Shown here: positions 17,556 through 26,167 of the stretch, piece after piece | How positions within the stretch are numbered: the first letter of the stretch is position 1 | Layout of the letters: the number at the start of each line of letters is the position of its first letter | From: UASB124 sp964446935 | GTDB lineage: Bacteria; Babelota; Babeliae; Babelales; RVW-14 | NCBI GenBank assembly: GCA_964446935.1 | Contig: CAYUQI010000001.1 | Span: 1-64,000, forward strand | Direction: 5' to 3' | DNA length: 64,000 bases | Translations under genes and position numbers: made by a program | Notes under the pieces: model-generated | Told to the model about the DNA's origin: nothing | Seen by the model: the letters and a program-made list of their open reading frames with translations, nothing else | Databases searched by the model: none

Positions 17556-17714
17556 TTATTTTGTTTCTTTGTGCGCAACGTGCTTGCGGCATTTGGCGCA
17601 AAATTTATTCAATTCAAGCTTGCCATAGTCTCTTTTTTTAGAAACTTTTTGGCTGTAGTTGCGAAGACCGCAATCTCCGCACTCCATGTGAATAATAACC
17701 CTATTTTTAGCCAT
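17556..17714 (-). CDS. rpmG: Large ribosomal subunit protein bL33, zinc-binding form
   Basis: A 52-residue gene found by reading the gap between tRNA-Trp and tRNA-Thr. The start is ATG 17714 and the stop TAA ends at 17556. The N terminus is MAKNRVIIHMECGDCGLRNY and the C terminus includes LNKFCAKCRKHVAHKET. Two CxxC pairs (CGDC and CAKC) mark the zinc-ribbon type of L33. The order rpmG-(tRNA-Trp)-secE-nusG is common in bacteria, which supports the call. Confidence 0.95.
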   Translation of the reverse strand: MAKNRVIIHMECGDCGLRNYSQKVSKKRDYGKLELNKFCAKCRKHVAHKETK

Positions 17715-17758
17715 AATCAAACTCTCTTGCTATAAATCGTAATATTTAAAATACTTAC

Positions 17759-17834
17759 TGGAGCCCGCGACCGGGTTTGAACCGGTGACCTCTCCCTTAC
17801 CAAGGAAGTGCTCTACCAACTGAGCTACGTGGGC
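17759..17834 (-). tRNA. tRNA-Thr (anticodon GGT), CCA encoded
   Basis: The anticodon stem CTTCC/GGGAG encloses TTGGTAA, giving anticodon GGT. The D arm is GCTCAGTTGGTAGAGC and the T arm ACCGG-TTCAAAC-CCGGT. The acceptor GCCCACG/CGCGGGC contains one A-C mismatch. The 3' TCCA is encoded. It is the last tRNA of the cluster before rpmG. Confidence 0.95.
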
Positions 17835-17929
17835 ACCTTTATCCAATTTTATTCAAGTACACTTATTCTGCGATTGAATATACAAAAAGCCCATTTGGTC
17901 GACGACGAGCACAGTATAGAAACTTTTAC

Positions 17930-18005
17930 TGGAGCTGGCAACTGGACTCGAACCAGCGACCTGCTGATTACAAATCAGCTGCTCTACCAACTGAGCTATG
18001 CCAGC
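17930..18005 (-). tRNA. tRNA-Thr (anticodon TGT), CCA encoded
   Basis: The anticodon stem GCTGA/TCAGC encloses TTTGTAA, giving anticodon TGT. The acceptor GCTGGCA pairs with TGCCAGC, and the 3' TCCA is encoded. It is adjacent to tRNA-Gly (9-nt gap), so the two are co-transcribed. Confidence 0.97.
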
Positions 18006-18014
18006 ATAGTCTTA

Positions 18015-18091
18015 TGGAGCGGGAAACGGGTCTCGAACCCGCAACCTTCAGCTTGGAAGGCTGACGCTCTAGCCAATTGAGCTATTCCCGC
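18015..18091 (-). tRNA. tRNA-Gly (anticodon TCC), CCA encoded
   Basis: The anticodon stem TCAGC/GCTGA encloses CTTCCAA, giving anticodon TCC. The acceptor GCGGGAA pairs with TTCCCGC, the T arm is GCGGG-TTCGAGA-CCCGT, and TCCA is encoded. Confidence 0.97.
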
Positions 18092-18224
18092 AGCCAACAC
18101 ATATTTTCAAGCGCGCTCATCTTTACAAGCTTGTCAACAACATCGTTTAAGTATACCTGAGCTGCTACGTGAGTCAAAGCATAAAAAAATTGATCGACAC
18201 ACAGGATGTAAGCGTGTTTACACG

Positions 18225-18309
18225 TGGTGGGGAGGACAGGATTCGAACCTGTGAAGGCAGAGCCAACGGATTTACAGTCCGTCCCCTTTGACCGCTCGGG
18301 AACCTCCCC
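18225..18309 (-). tRNA. tRNA-Tyr (anticodon GTA), CCA encoded
   Basis: An 85-nt class II tRNA with a long variable arm. The acceptor GGGGAGG pairs with CCTCCCC, the anticodon loop CTGTAAA gives GTA, and the 3' ACCA is encoded. It is the first gene of the tRNA cluster Tyr-Gly-Thr-Thr. Confidence 0.97.
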
Positions 18310-18350
18310 GTGCTAATTTTCAACCTGTAATGTCGCAATTTAATTCAATT

Positions 18351-18378
18351 ATGATAGGTATTTTGCGAAATTTTTCAA
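18351..18378 (-). promoter_or_regulatory. Predicted sigma-70 promoter of the tRNA-rpmG-secE cluster
   Basis: On the minus strand TTGAAA (18378-18373) and TATCAT (18356-18351) are 16 nt apart, placing the start site about 35 nt upstream of tRNA-Tyr. The rest of the 299-bp gap 18310-18608 is AT-rich. I see no gene or clear terminator in it. Confidence 0.45.
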
Positions 18379-18608
18379 CTTTTTTGTTAATTTTTATGGT
18401 CTAACATTAAAAAGAGGGGCTAGAAATAGATTTTTTGCTGGATTAAGGGTTGGTTTAATAAAAAATTTGGTTGAATTATTGAAAATATTATTGTGTAAAC
18501 ATTAATTTTGAATGGTTTGGATATTGCAATATAAGTGTGATTGAAATGCAATTGGTTATTATGATTTTGATGACTGATTCAATGTTTTTATGGAAGATGA
18601 ATGATGAA

Positions 18609-19343
18609 TTAATGTGTCTTGAGAAAGCCATCAACAAGTGCTTGTTGCGTTTCTGCTTCAGATAATCCTCTGCTTTTAAGATAAAAACGGTGTTCATCAT
18701 TGAAGGTGCTAATTGCTGCTCCGTGTTTACACACAACATTGTCTGATTTAATTTCGAGTTGTGGTAGGGCTATGGCCTTTGCTGTATCGCTTAAGAGTAT
18801 GCTTTTACATGATTGTTCAGCCATAACATTTTCAAGATTCGATTCAACATTAATAAGATTATTGGCAACGATTGTTGCTTGTTGATCAATTACTGATTTG
18901 ATAAGAAGGGTACTTGTTGTGTTAGAGGCATTGTGGTCTTGTATTGTTTTAAATTTATATATGGTGTCACTTGTGCCAAGGCAGGCGCATGTTATTGCTG
19001 CGTGGGCTTCTTGTCCAAGGAGTCTGATGGTTAACTCTTTTTCGATGATAAGACCTTTTAGCGAGGTGTGTTGCGATGATGGCAAGTTGTATTCAAGTGA
19101 GCAGCCTTCGTGAAGAACAAATGTAAGCATGTGTTTAATCATCTTGGTATTTTGATGATGTGATAAAAGATCATCGATTAAAACCATTTTTACGCAAGGG
19201 GCAAGGGTGAGTGTAACATCAATTGTAGGTGGTATGAGCTCGTTAATGAATTGATCTTTAAGTAATTGTGTTAATGAGTGGGTTTGTGGGGTTCTGGCAT
19301 CTACATAAATGCCAAGCTTTGGATTGATTATGTGTGCTTTCAT
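18609..19343 (-). CDS. sufD: Fe-S cluster assembly protein SufD
   Basis: 244 residues, shorter than E. coli SufD (423) because most of the N-terminal helical part is missing. The beta-helix core and the C-terminal pattern are present. KSDNVVCKHGAAIS matches the region holding the conserved His that works with SufB in cluster formation, and FYLKSRGLSEAETQQALVDGFL is the typical ending. Its ATG overlaps the sufB stop by 4 nt (ATGA). SufD normally forms SufBC2D with the ATPase SufC. No sufC lies in this window, although sufB-sufC-sufD is the usual order. Confidence 0.85.
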   Translation of the reverse strand: MKAHIINPKLGIYVDARTPQTHSLTQLLKDQFINELIPPTIDVTLTLAPCVKMVLIDDLLSHHQNTKMIKHMLTFVLHEGCSLEYNLPSSQHTSLKGLIIEKELTIRLLGQEAHAAITCACLGTSDTIYKFKTIQDHNASNTTSTLLIKSVIDQQATIVANNLINVESNLENVMAEQSCKSILLSDTAKAIALPQLEIKSDNVVCKHGAAISTFNDEHRFYLKSRGLSEAETQQALVDGFLKTH

Positions 19344-20737
19344 AATCCCTCCATTTCAAGTTCTATAAGCCGATTCATCTCAATGGCAAACTCCATAGGA
19401 AGTTGTTTGACAAATGGTTCTACAAAACCATTGACCACCAGTGTTCGCGCTGCTTGTGCATCAATTCCTCGACTCATGAGATAAAAAAGGTGGTCATCCC
19501 CAATCTTGCTTACTGTCGCTTCGTGCCCAACATCAACCTTGTTGCTACTGATATCAATGCGTGGATAGGCGTCGGCACGTGAATGATCATCCATAAGTAG
19601 TGAATGACATTGTACATATGATTTGCAGTTATCTGCATGGGGAGCGATCTTAATTAATCCTCGATAACTCGTTCTTCCGCCGTGTGAACTTATTGATTTA
19701 GAAACAATGCGAGAACTTGTGTGTGGTGCCTGGTGTATGATTTTGCTACCGGTATCTTGCACTTGTTGTGCAGAGCTGGCAAGAGCAATTGAGAGAACTT
19801 CTGCACGAGCACCAGATTCTTTTAGGACGACAGCCGGATATTTCATACTAACACCACTGCCAAGATTGCCATCAATCCATTCAACAATAGCATCTTGATA
19901 GGCTATTGCTCGTTTGGTAACAAGGTTAAAAACATTTTTTGACCAATTTTGTATGGTGAAGTAACGAACGCGAGCGCCTTTTTTTGCAATAATTTCGACT
20001 ACGGCGCTATGCAAAGAACTGCTGGGGTATGTTGGGGCGGTGCAACCTTCAATGTACGTTATATGGCTATTTTCGTCCGCAATAATTAGTGTTCGTTCGA
20101 ATTGCCCCATTTTTTCTGCATTAATACGAAAATATGATTGTAATGGAATTTCAACATGAACGCCTTTTGGAACATAAATAAAGCTTCCACCACTCCATAC
20201 TGCCGTATTGAGAGCTGCAAATTTGTTGTCATTAAAAGGGACAATTGAGCCAAAATATTCTTTAAAAAGTTCTGGGTATTGTTTGAGTGCTGTGTCGGTA
20301 TCAAGGAATATGACCCCTTTGGCTTGCCATTCTTCCTTGAGGTTGTGGTAAACAACTTCTGATTCGTATTGGGCGCTTAGGCCTGCCAAGTATTTACGTT
20401 CAGTTTCTGGTACTCCCAAACGGTCAAAAGTTTGTTTGATAGGGGTGGGAACAGTGTCCCACTGAGAAAATTGTTGTTTGGTTGGTTTGAGATAAAAATG
20501 AATATCGTTGGTATCAAGTTTGCTTAAGGATGGGCCCCAAGAAGGCATTGGTGTTTTGACAAAATGGTTGAGTGCTTGAAGCCTATGCTCAAGCATCCAG
20601 ATTGGTTCTTGTTTGCGTGCCGAAATATCGCACACAATTTGTTCGTTAAGCCCTAGCTCTGATTTGAATTCGAAAGATTCTTGTGAATGAAAATCTTCTT
20701 GATCAACCGTGCCAGGATTTGGTTCTTGTAACTTCAT
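19340..20737 (-). CDS. sufB: Fe-S cluster assembly scaffold SufB
   Basis: 465 residues, normal for SufB (about 470-495). SufB is the scaffold on which the cluster is built and receives sulfur from the SufS/SufE or SufU system. Landmarks are FNDNKFAALNTAVWSGGSFI, YVPKGVHVEIPLQSYFRIN, and the late QCHSLL with the conserved Cys, followed by VGHEATVSKIGDDHLFYLMS. These correspond, as recalled, to the E. coli Cys405 and Glu434 regions. It is coupled to sufD by a 4-nt overlap. Confidence 0.93.
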   Translation of the reverse strand: MKLQEPNPGTVDQEDFHSQESFEFKSELGLNEQIVCDISARKQEPIWMLEHRLQALNHFVKTPMPSWGPSLSKLDTNDIHFYLKPTKQQFSQWDTVPTPIKQTFDRLGVPETERKYLAGLSAQYESEVVYHNLKEEWQAKGVIFLDTDTALKQYPELFKEYFGSIVPFNDNKFAALNTAVWSGGSFIYVPKGVHVEIPLQSYFRINAEKMGQFERTLIIADENSHITYIEGCTAPTYPSSSLHSAVVEIIAKKGARVRYFTIQNWSKNVFNLVTKRAIAYQDAIVEWIDGNLGSGVSMKYPAVVLKESGARAEVLSIALASSAQQVQDTGSKIIHQAPHTSSRIVSKSISSHGGRTSYRGLIKIAPHADNCKSYVQCHSLLMDDHSRADAYPRIDISSNKVDVGHEATVSKIGDDHLFYLMSRGIDAQAARTLVVNGFVEPFVKQLPMEFAIEMNRLIELEMEGL

Positions 20738-20838
20738 ACCTTAATTGCGTAAACCCCCTCAAACTAGGATAGAATTAAATAACTTCTCTTTGTTAATTAT
20801 ACCTCAAAAACGGGAGTCTAGGAAGCCAATCTTAGACG

Positions 20839-22707
20839 TTATATTTGATCGAAAACTTGAGGTTTTACTTCAATTTCCTTGATAAGTGTGCGAATTTGAA
20901 AAATAAGGACTGATATGGCAGCAGGGGTCATGCCTGGTATTAATTGAGCCTGTGCTACCGTTTTGGGTTGATAATAAGTGAGCTTTTGCTGTAATTCCTT
21001 ACTTAACCCTGGCAGGTTGTGATACGAGAAACTGGCGGGGATAACAAGATGTTGGTATCGAACAACCTTGTCAGCTTCTTTTCTTTCTTTTTCCAGATAA
21101 CCTGCATACTTTATCTCGGCATGAATACACAAGAGTGCTCGTGATGATAATGCCTCTGTAGAGAGGCGCTTGGCTGCTAAGAGTGGTGTAAGGAGAGCCT
21201 TTGCTTGTTGTTGTAATTCTTTGGTAAATTCTATGCCAAGTAAAAGTTTGAGAAGATCGATGTTTTCAGGTTTTTTGATAAGTTCAACAGCATTTTCAAT
21301 AGTTTCTTTTTCTTGCAAAAAGGCCGTATAAAGATCGTTGGCAATGAGCCCTAATTGCTTGCCATACGGCATCAGGCGCATAAAGACATTATCTTGTCGT
21401 AGCAACAACCTTCGTTCTGCGCGTGATGTGAACATACGGTATGGTTCATCAGCACCAAGTGTGACCAGATCATCGATCATAACCCCAATGTAGCTTTCGG
21501 TGCGGCTGAGAGCAAAAGGTTCTTTGCCTGTGTGTTTGAGGTGGGCATTGATACCTGCAATAAGCCCTTGCCCTGCAGCTTCTTCATAACCAGTGGTACC
21601 ATTGATTTGACCAGCGAGAAAGAGCCCCTGAACCGTTTTGGTTTCGAGAGAGTGCTGTAAGTTATTGGGTTGGATAAAATCATATTCAATGGCATATCCA
21701 CACTTGGTAATAATGGCGTTTTCAAGCCCTTTTATGCTGTTGATGTAGGCTTGCTGCACCTCAAGTGGAAGTGATGTTGAGAGCCCCGCTGGATATACTT
21801 CATCGATGAATTCTCCTTCTGGCTCAATGAATACGTGGTGTGATGTGCGATCTGGATAGCGGCCAACTTTGTCTTCGATTGATGGACAATAACGCGGGCC
21901 TGTTCCTTTGATGTTGCCGCTGTAGAGAGCTGAAAGATGTAGATGGTTGCGGATGATTTCATGTGTTTGTTGATTGGTGTATGTTGTAAAGCAGGGTATC
22001 TTCTCTTGCACGTTGAACGGATTAAATTCGTAGAGGTAATCAAGTTTTTCACAATGTTGTTGATCAAGGGCATCAAAGTTGATACTTGATTTTAATAATC
22101 GAGGAGGAGTTCCTGTTTTTAGTCGACCACAGGATATTCCCATAGCTCGAGCAATAGAATGCGAAAGCCCATAAACAGCATTTTCTCCACGGCGGCCAGC
22201 TTTGTAACGAGTACGACCGATGTGAACAAGTCCATTCATGAAGGTACCGGTGGTGACGACAATGCAGGGAGCGTGGTAGATGGCGCCGTTGTCTGTTCGG
22301 ATACCAGAGACTTTATTGTTTTCTGTTAAAAGCTCCATCGCCATTGCTTCGGTGATGGTGAGGTTGGGTGTCTTTAAGAGAAATTCTGTTGCCTGTGCAC
22401 TGTACGCATATTTATCAATTTGTAATCGCAACCCTTGAACAGCTGGTCCTTTACGCGTATTAAGCATGCGAGCTTGTAAATATGTTTTTGAACATAGTTG
22501 GGGCATAAGCCCGCCAAGGGCGCTTACTTCAAATACAATGTGTCCTTTGCCAAGTCCCCCAACGGATGGGTTGCAGGGCATGGTAGCAATTTTGTTTGCG
22601 TCAAGTGTGATAAGCAGTGTTGATGATCCCATTTTTGCTGCTGCGTAGGCAGCTTCAATACCGGCATGCCCTCCGCCAACAACAATAACATCAAAATTTG
22701 TTTTCAT
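20839..22707 (-). CDS. mnmG: tRNA uridine-5-carboxymethylaminomethyl modification enzyme MnmG (GidA)
   Basis: 622 residues from ATG 22707; an upstream in-frame start at 22731 only adds eight non-conserved residues. MnmG with MnmE modifies U34 of tRNAs reading NNA/NNG codons, using FAD. The N-terminal dinucleotide-binding site is VVGGGHAGIEAAYAAAKMG, followed by TMPCNPSVGGLGKGH and FMNGLVHIGRTRYKAGRRGE. A second FAD segment is GLFLAGQINGTTGYEEAAGQG, and the helical C-terminal domain for MnmE and tRNA binding runs from about residue 540. A weak hairpin lies just past the stop. Confidence 0.96.
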   Translation of the reverse strand: MKTNFDVIVVGGGHAGIEAAYAAAKMGSSTLLITLDANKIATMPCNPSVGGLGKGHIVFEVSALGGLMPQLCSKTYLQARMLNTRKGPAVQGLRLQIDKYAYSAQATEFLLKTPNLTITEAMAMELLTENNKVSGIRTDNGAIYHAPCIVVTTGTFMNGLVHIGRTRYKAGRRGENAVYGLSHSIARAMGISCGRLKTGTPPRLLKSSINFDALDQQHCEKLDYLYEFNPFNVQEKIPCFTTYTNQQTHEIIRNHLHLSALYSGNIKGTGPRYCPSIEDKVGRYPDRTSHHVFIEPEGEFIDEVYPAGLSTSLPLEVQQAYINSIKGLENAIITKCGYAIEYDFIQPNNLQHSLETKTVQGLFLAGQINGTTGYEEAAGQGLIAGINAHLKHTGKEPFALSRTESYIGVMIDDLVTLGADEPYRMFTSRAERRLLLRQDNVFMRLMPYGKQLGLIANDLYTAFLQEKETIENAVELIKKPENIDLLKLLLGIEFTKELQQQAKALLTPLLAAKRLSTEALSSRALLCIHAEIKYAGYLEKERKEADKVVRYQHLVIPASFSYHNLPGLSKELQQKLTYYQPKTVAQAQLIPGMTPAAISVLIFQIRTLIKEIEVKPQVFDQI

Positions 22708-22810
22708 GCGATTATTACAAGAACCCCTCAAAAATCGTTTATTTGATGATCAAATGCAGCGATAAGTTTATCTGAAGACGGCTTGTTTGACAAATACCGC
22801 CATGGATACG

Positions 22811-24199
22811 CTATTTTCTTGTTTTTGCAAATGCGAGCTTTGTCTTCTTGCTTTCAATCATATGATCAACAATAGGTGTAGGGTATTTAACTGACTGATC
22901 CTGCTTCTTCCACCAGTTATGAATGGCCCGTGGCGACAGGCTTTCTAGCTCAGGAATCCATTGTTTGATGTACATGCAATTTTTATCAAATTTCTTTTGC
23001 TGAATCCATGGGTTGAAGATGCGAAAATAGGGCTGGGCATCGCAGCCAGTTGATGATGCCCATTGCCAATTGCCGTTATTGACAGAAGGGTCATAGTCAA
23101 CAAGCTTGGTGGCAAAGTATCGCTCTCCCCAGCGCCAGTCAATGTGGAGGTCTTTTGTTAAAAATGATGCAACGACCATGCGCACACGGTTGTGCATAAA
23201 TCCTGTGACATTCAGTTGTCGCATGCCAGCATCGACCAATGGAAACCCGGTCATCCCTTGGCACCACAGTGTGAATAACTTTTTATCATAATGCCATGGG
23301 ATGTGTTCAAAGCGTTTGTTGAATGCATGCCCAAAGATACGTGGAAAGTGATAGGCGATGTGGGTAAAAAAGTCGCGCCAATACAATTGTCGAATCAGTG
23401 GGTGTGTGGACCCTAGGGTTTGTCGAATGGCAGCATATGTTTCTCGTATCGAGCAAGTGCCAAATTTAAGGTGTGCGGAAAGCCCAGTTGTTCTAGCCAA
23501 TGCCGGATAATCACGTTCCTTGGGGTAGTTTCTAAAAAGCGATAATTGTTTGAGTAACTTCAGGCTCTGTGTTCGCCCTCCGTGAGTAAAAATAGTTGGG
23601 TTGGTCGTTGGGGAAATTTTTGTATAGATCGATGATGAAGCGGAGCTTTTGATTGGTTTTGTATAATAATTTTTATGCTTGTTTGCTTGTGGTTGTTGCA
23701 CGTTGAGCCTGAGTGCTTTTTTGAAAAACGGGGTGAAGATAGTGTATGGGGTTCCATTGTCCTTCAGAACTGCTTCCGGTTCATGTAATAAAAGATCTGG
23801 TGATGAAATAAATGAAATTTGGTCAGGTACACATACTTTTTTGATAAAAATATCGCGTTTTTTGCTATAGGGTGTGTAATCGTGGTTAACAAAGATTGCG
23901 TCAATTTTTTCTTGCCTGATGAGTTGTTTGACAATGTCAGCTGGATTACCAGCAAAAAGATACAGGCGTGCATGAGCTTTTTTCAGTTGTTGTTCAAGGT
24001 TTTGCAATGATTCGACCATAAATTGTAGTGCATTGAAGCTTTTATATTTGTTCGTCGATGAAAATTGTTTTGGATCGAATATAAAACAGGGGATGACAAT
24101 GTTTGATTGTTCAAGCGCTTTTAACAAACCGGTATTATCATCCAACCGTAAGTCACGGCGGAAGATGAATAGTGCCTTTTCAAAAACTTTCTTCTTCAT
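22811..24199 (-). CDS. phrB: Deoxyribodipyrimidine photolyase
   Basis: 462 residues from ATG 24199, chosen for the strong GAGGGAG just upstream. Photolyase splits UV-induced cyclobutane pyrimidine dimers using light and FADH-. The N-terminal antenna domain starts KALFIFRRDLRLDDNTGLL. The FAD-binding domain (from about residue 260) has YWRDFFTHIAYHFP, GMTGFPLVDAGMRQL, GFMHNRVRMVVASFL, and the DYDPSVNNGNWQWASSTGCD lobe that contacts FAD and DNA. This is the class I CPD type. A light-dependent enzyme implies at least some exposure outside a dark host compartment. Confidence 0.95.
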   Translation of the reverse strand: MKKKVFEKALFIFRRDLRLDDNTGLLKALEQSNIVIPCFIFDPKQFSSTNKYKSFNALQFMVESLQNLEQQLKKAHARLYLFAGNPADIVKQLIRQEKIDAIFVNHDYTPYSKKRDIFIKKVCVPDQISFISSPDLLLHEPEAVLKDNGTPYTIFTPFFKKALRLNVQQPQANKHKNYYTKPIKSSASSSIYTKISPTTNPTIFTHGGRTQSLKLLKQLSLFRNYPKERDYPALARTTGLSAHLKFGTCSIRETYAAIRQTLGSTHPLIRQLYWRDFFTHIAYHFPRIFGHAFNKRFEHIPWHYDKKLFTLWCQGMTGFPLVDAGMRQLNVTGFMHNRVRMVVASFLTKDLHIDWRWGERYFATKLVDYDPSVNNGNWQWASSTGCDAQPYFRIFNPWIQQKKFDKNCMYIKQWIPELESLSPRAIHNWWKKQDQSVKYPTPIVDHMIESKKTKLAFAKTRK

Positions 24200-24212
24200 A
24201 CTCCCTCTCTTC

Positions 24213-24242
24213 TTGACCAGATTAAATGTATAATGGTATAAC
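24213..24242 (+). promoter_or_regulatory. Predicted sigma-70 promoter for the outer-membrane-type gene
   Basis: TTGACC (24213-24218) and TATAAC (24237-24242) are 18 nt apart, in the divergent gap between the photolyase gene and the plus-strand gene starting near 24320. The start site would be near 24249, giving a leader of about 70 nt. Confidence 0.5.
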
Positions 24243-24319
24243 ACAAGTGTATTTTGATTCTTGTTATGATGTCAAAGATAAAAAGGATGAGAAGTTTGGT
24301 TCTCAATGAAAGAAAAAGC

Positions 24320-25834
24320 ATGAAAATAATGATGTTCCTGCGTCGTTTGTTTCTTATGGTGCCGATAGTAGCGATTATCTCATTAAGCTGCTTGGCAACT
24401 CCTCTCAACAACGTATTTGATACACATCCAATCTACACCGTTTTCGGTGCTGATAAATACTACAAAGAACGTGACAAAGGCGAGATTCGCATTCAGTTAT
24501 CGCCATTTTACCAACAGACATCAACCTCTCGAGATAAAGATGGAATCAAAGTGGCAAATGGCGATCGCTTAGGGTTGTGGAACATGTTTGGTATTTTTTA
24601 CGGACGGAATGGATCGCCTACTGCTAAATTTTTTGATCCTACTGCCCATGCAGACCGTTATCCGAATTTGAGTGCAGCTCAAACACTTATAGCCACCGAT
24701 GCTGTTACAGGTACCCCCATTAATACAGATCCTGCTAATGAATATCATGCTGATAAAAGCACCACGAGTCGTACTGATTTAACTTTGGAGCAATATTTTA
24801 AGCCAGAAAAATACAAGAAATTTGCTTATTACTCATCTGTTCAAACAAATTACGAGAAGGTTGGTTTACGAGGGCAACTTAACTTTGATTTTGGTTTTGG
24901 GTTAGGGGTATCTGTTAAAGGGGGTGTTGTTGATATTAAAAATCGACCAACATTTCATTTTAATTCTACTTTTATTGAAGACAGAAATGGAACCGAAAAA
25001 CCAGAAGCAAAAACAATTTACTACACTCTTTATGATGATCCAACGCGTGATGTTGTTCTCAAAGACCTTAATCTTGATCTCTCTCCATTCCGCAAAACAG
25101 CTGCTGAAGATATTCATATGCAACTGTACTGGCATATCCCTTTTGATCTTGAAGACAAGGCTGGTGATGTAACAGCAATCATTATTCCTTATTTTGCTGT
25201 TGGATGCTGGTTTCCTACAGGGTATGAAACTGATCAAAACAAACCTTTTTCTGTGCCAACGGGTAATGATGGATACTTTGGTATAACTGCTGATTTTTCA
25301 CTTGGTTTTGATTTCCCAATTTTACCCAAAAATGGGCAAACATTGCAGTGGAATCTTGGAGTTGGAATTTTAGCTTTTAATGAACGAGAGTTAAAAGATA
25401 TACGTGTACCAACCGCTGGTACACCCGCTACTCAGGGAGGGCTGACTGATTTCAAAACGATCTATCAATGTGGGCTTATTCCCTGGAAAGTTAACATCGA
25501 TAAACGTCCTGGCTTAGTGTGGCATTTCAGTACTTCGCTCAAAGCCGAGAATTTTATTGATGGTCTTTCAGCATACATAGACTTCGTTTATTCTCAGCAT
25601 TTAAAGGACAGTGTGAAGATTAAAGAGATGAGTGCAACGCGAAAAACAGCGTTTGAGAACGGTGTTGATACCTACAAGCAATGGTCGAGTTGGAAAAACC
25701 AGCAGATTGATTTTGGCCTTAATTATCAAGTGGCTGAAGTATTGAGTATTGGTGGTGCGGTGCAAGCACACATCAGCGGGGTACGGGTATACCGTGCAAC
25801 AACGCTATTGGGAAGCGTTACCCTTGCCTTCTAA
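24320..25834 (+). CDS. Predicted outer-membrane beta-barrel protein, function unknown
   Basis: 504 residues from ATG 24320. Upstream in-frame ATGs at 24254 and 24287 would put a polar stretch before the signal peptide. Residues 1-27 form a signal peptide with a long hydrophobic core ending SLSCLA. The mature protein is rich in Tyr, Phe, Gly and Asp and in alternating strand-like segments (FGFGLGVSVKGGVVDI, FGITADFSLGFDFPI, IDFGLNYQVAEVLSIGGAV). It ends in Phe, the common terminal residue of BAM-inserted outer-membrane barrels. A porin or transport role is possible but not shown. I do not recognise the family. It has its own predicted promoter and is not obviously co-transcribed with rpsU. Confidence 0.65.
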   Translation: MKIMMFLRRLFLMVPIVAIISLSCLATPLNNVFDTHPIYTVFGADKYYKERDKGEIRIQLSPFYQQTSTSRDKDGIKVANGDRLGLWNMFGIFYGRNGSPTAKFFDPTAHADRYPNLSAAQTLIATDAVTGTPINTDPANEYHADKSTTSRTDLTLEQYFKPEKYKKFAYYSSVQTNYEKVGLRGQLNFDFGFGLGVSVKGGVVDIKNRPTFHFNSTFIEDRNGTEKPEAKTIYYTLYDDPTRDVVLKDLNLDLSPFRKTAAEDIHMQLYWHIPFDLEDKAGDVTAIIIPYFAVGCWFPTGYETDQNKPFSVPTGNDGYFGITADFSLGFDFPILPKNGQTLQWNLGVGILAFNERELKDIRVPTAGTPATQGGLTDFKTIYQCGLIPWKVNIDKRPGLVWHFSTSLKAENFIDGLSAYIDFVYSQHLKDSVKIKEMSATRKTAFENGVDTYKQWSSWKNQQIDFGLNYQVAEVLSIGGAVQAHISGVRVYRATTLLGSVTLAF

Positions 25835-25851
25835 AAATGCCTGTATTCTCT

Positions 25852-25880
25852 TTGACAAATGCTCAAAAATCACGTAAAAT
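25852..25880 (+). promoter_or_regulatory. Strong predicted sigma-70 promoter for rpsU-rbfA-kdsD
   Basis: A consensus TTGACA (25852-25857) and TAAAAT (25875-25880) are separated by 17 nt. The start site would be near 25887, leaving about a 57-nt leader before rpsU. Confidence 0.65.
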
Positions 25881-25943
25881 TAGGGTCAGTCGGTAAAGTC
25901 CACAAACATTAATTCTAATTTTGTAAGGCGGTGTCGAATTCCC

Positions 25944-26153
25944 ATGCCAAAAAAATATAACATTGAGACGCAAGTCACAGGAAATTTGGAAAAAAGCTTA
26001 AAACAATTCAAGAAAAAGCTTGAGCGCGAAGGTGTTTCACGCGATATCAAGCGTCAAGTCTATTTTGAGCCTCCAACACAAAAAAAACGTAAACGTCTCA
26101 TGAGAGCTGTTAAAAATAACATGATCAAGATGTTTGAAAGTATGCTCTCGTAA
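25944..26153 (+). CDS. rpsU: Small ribosomal subunit protein bS21
   Basis: 69 residues, usual S21 length, very basic. Typical features are LEKSLKQFKKKLEREGVSRDIKR and the C-terminal KKRKRLMRAVKNN. S21 sits near the anti-Shine-Dalgarno end of 16S rRNA and helps initiation. It is the first gene after a near-consensus promoter. Confidence 0.93.
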   Translation: MPKKYNIETQVTGNLEKSLKQFKKKLEREGVSRDIKRQVYFEPPTQKKRKRLMRAVKNNMIKMFESMLS

Positions 26154-26167
26154 GGTTGATTCTTTTC

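Noticed and set aside
18488..18739. Minus-strand frame of 83 codons at the end of sufD
   Set aside because: It is an out-of-frame reading overlapping the 3' end of sufD, has no start signal and low-complexity AT-rich content.
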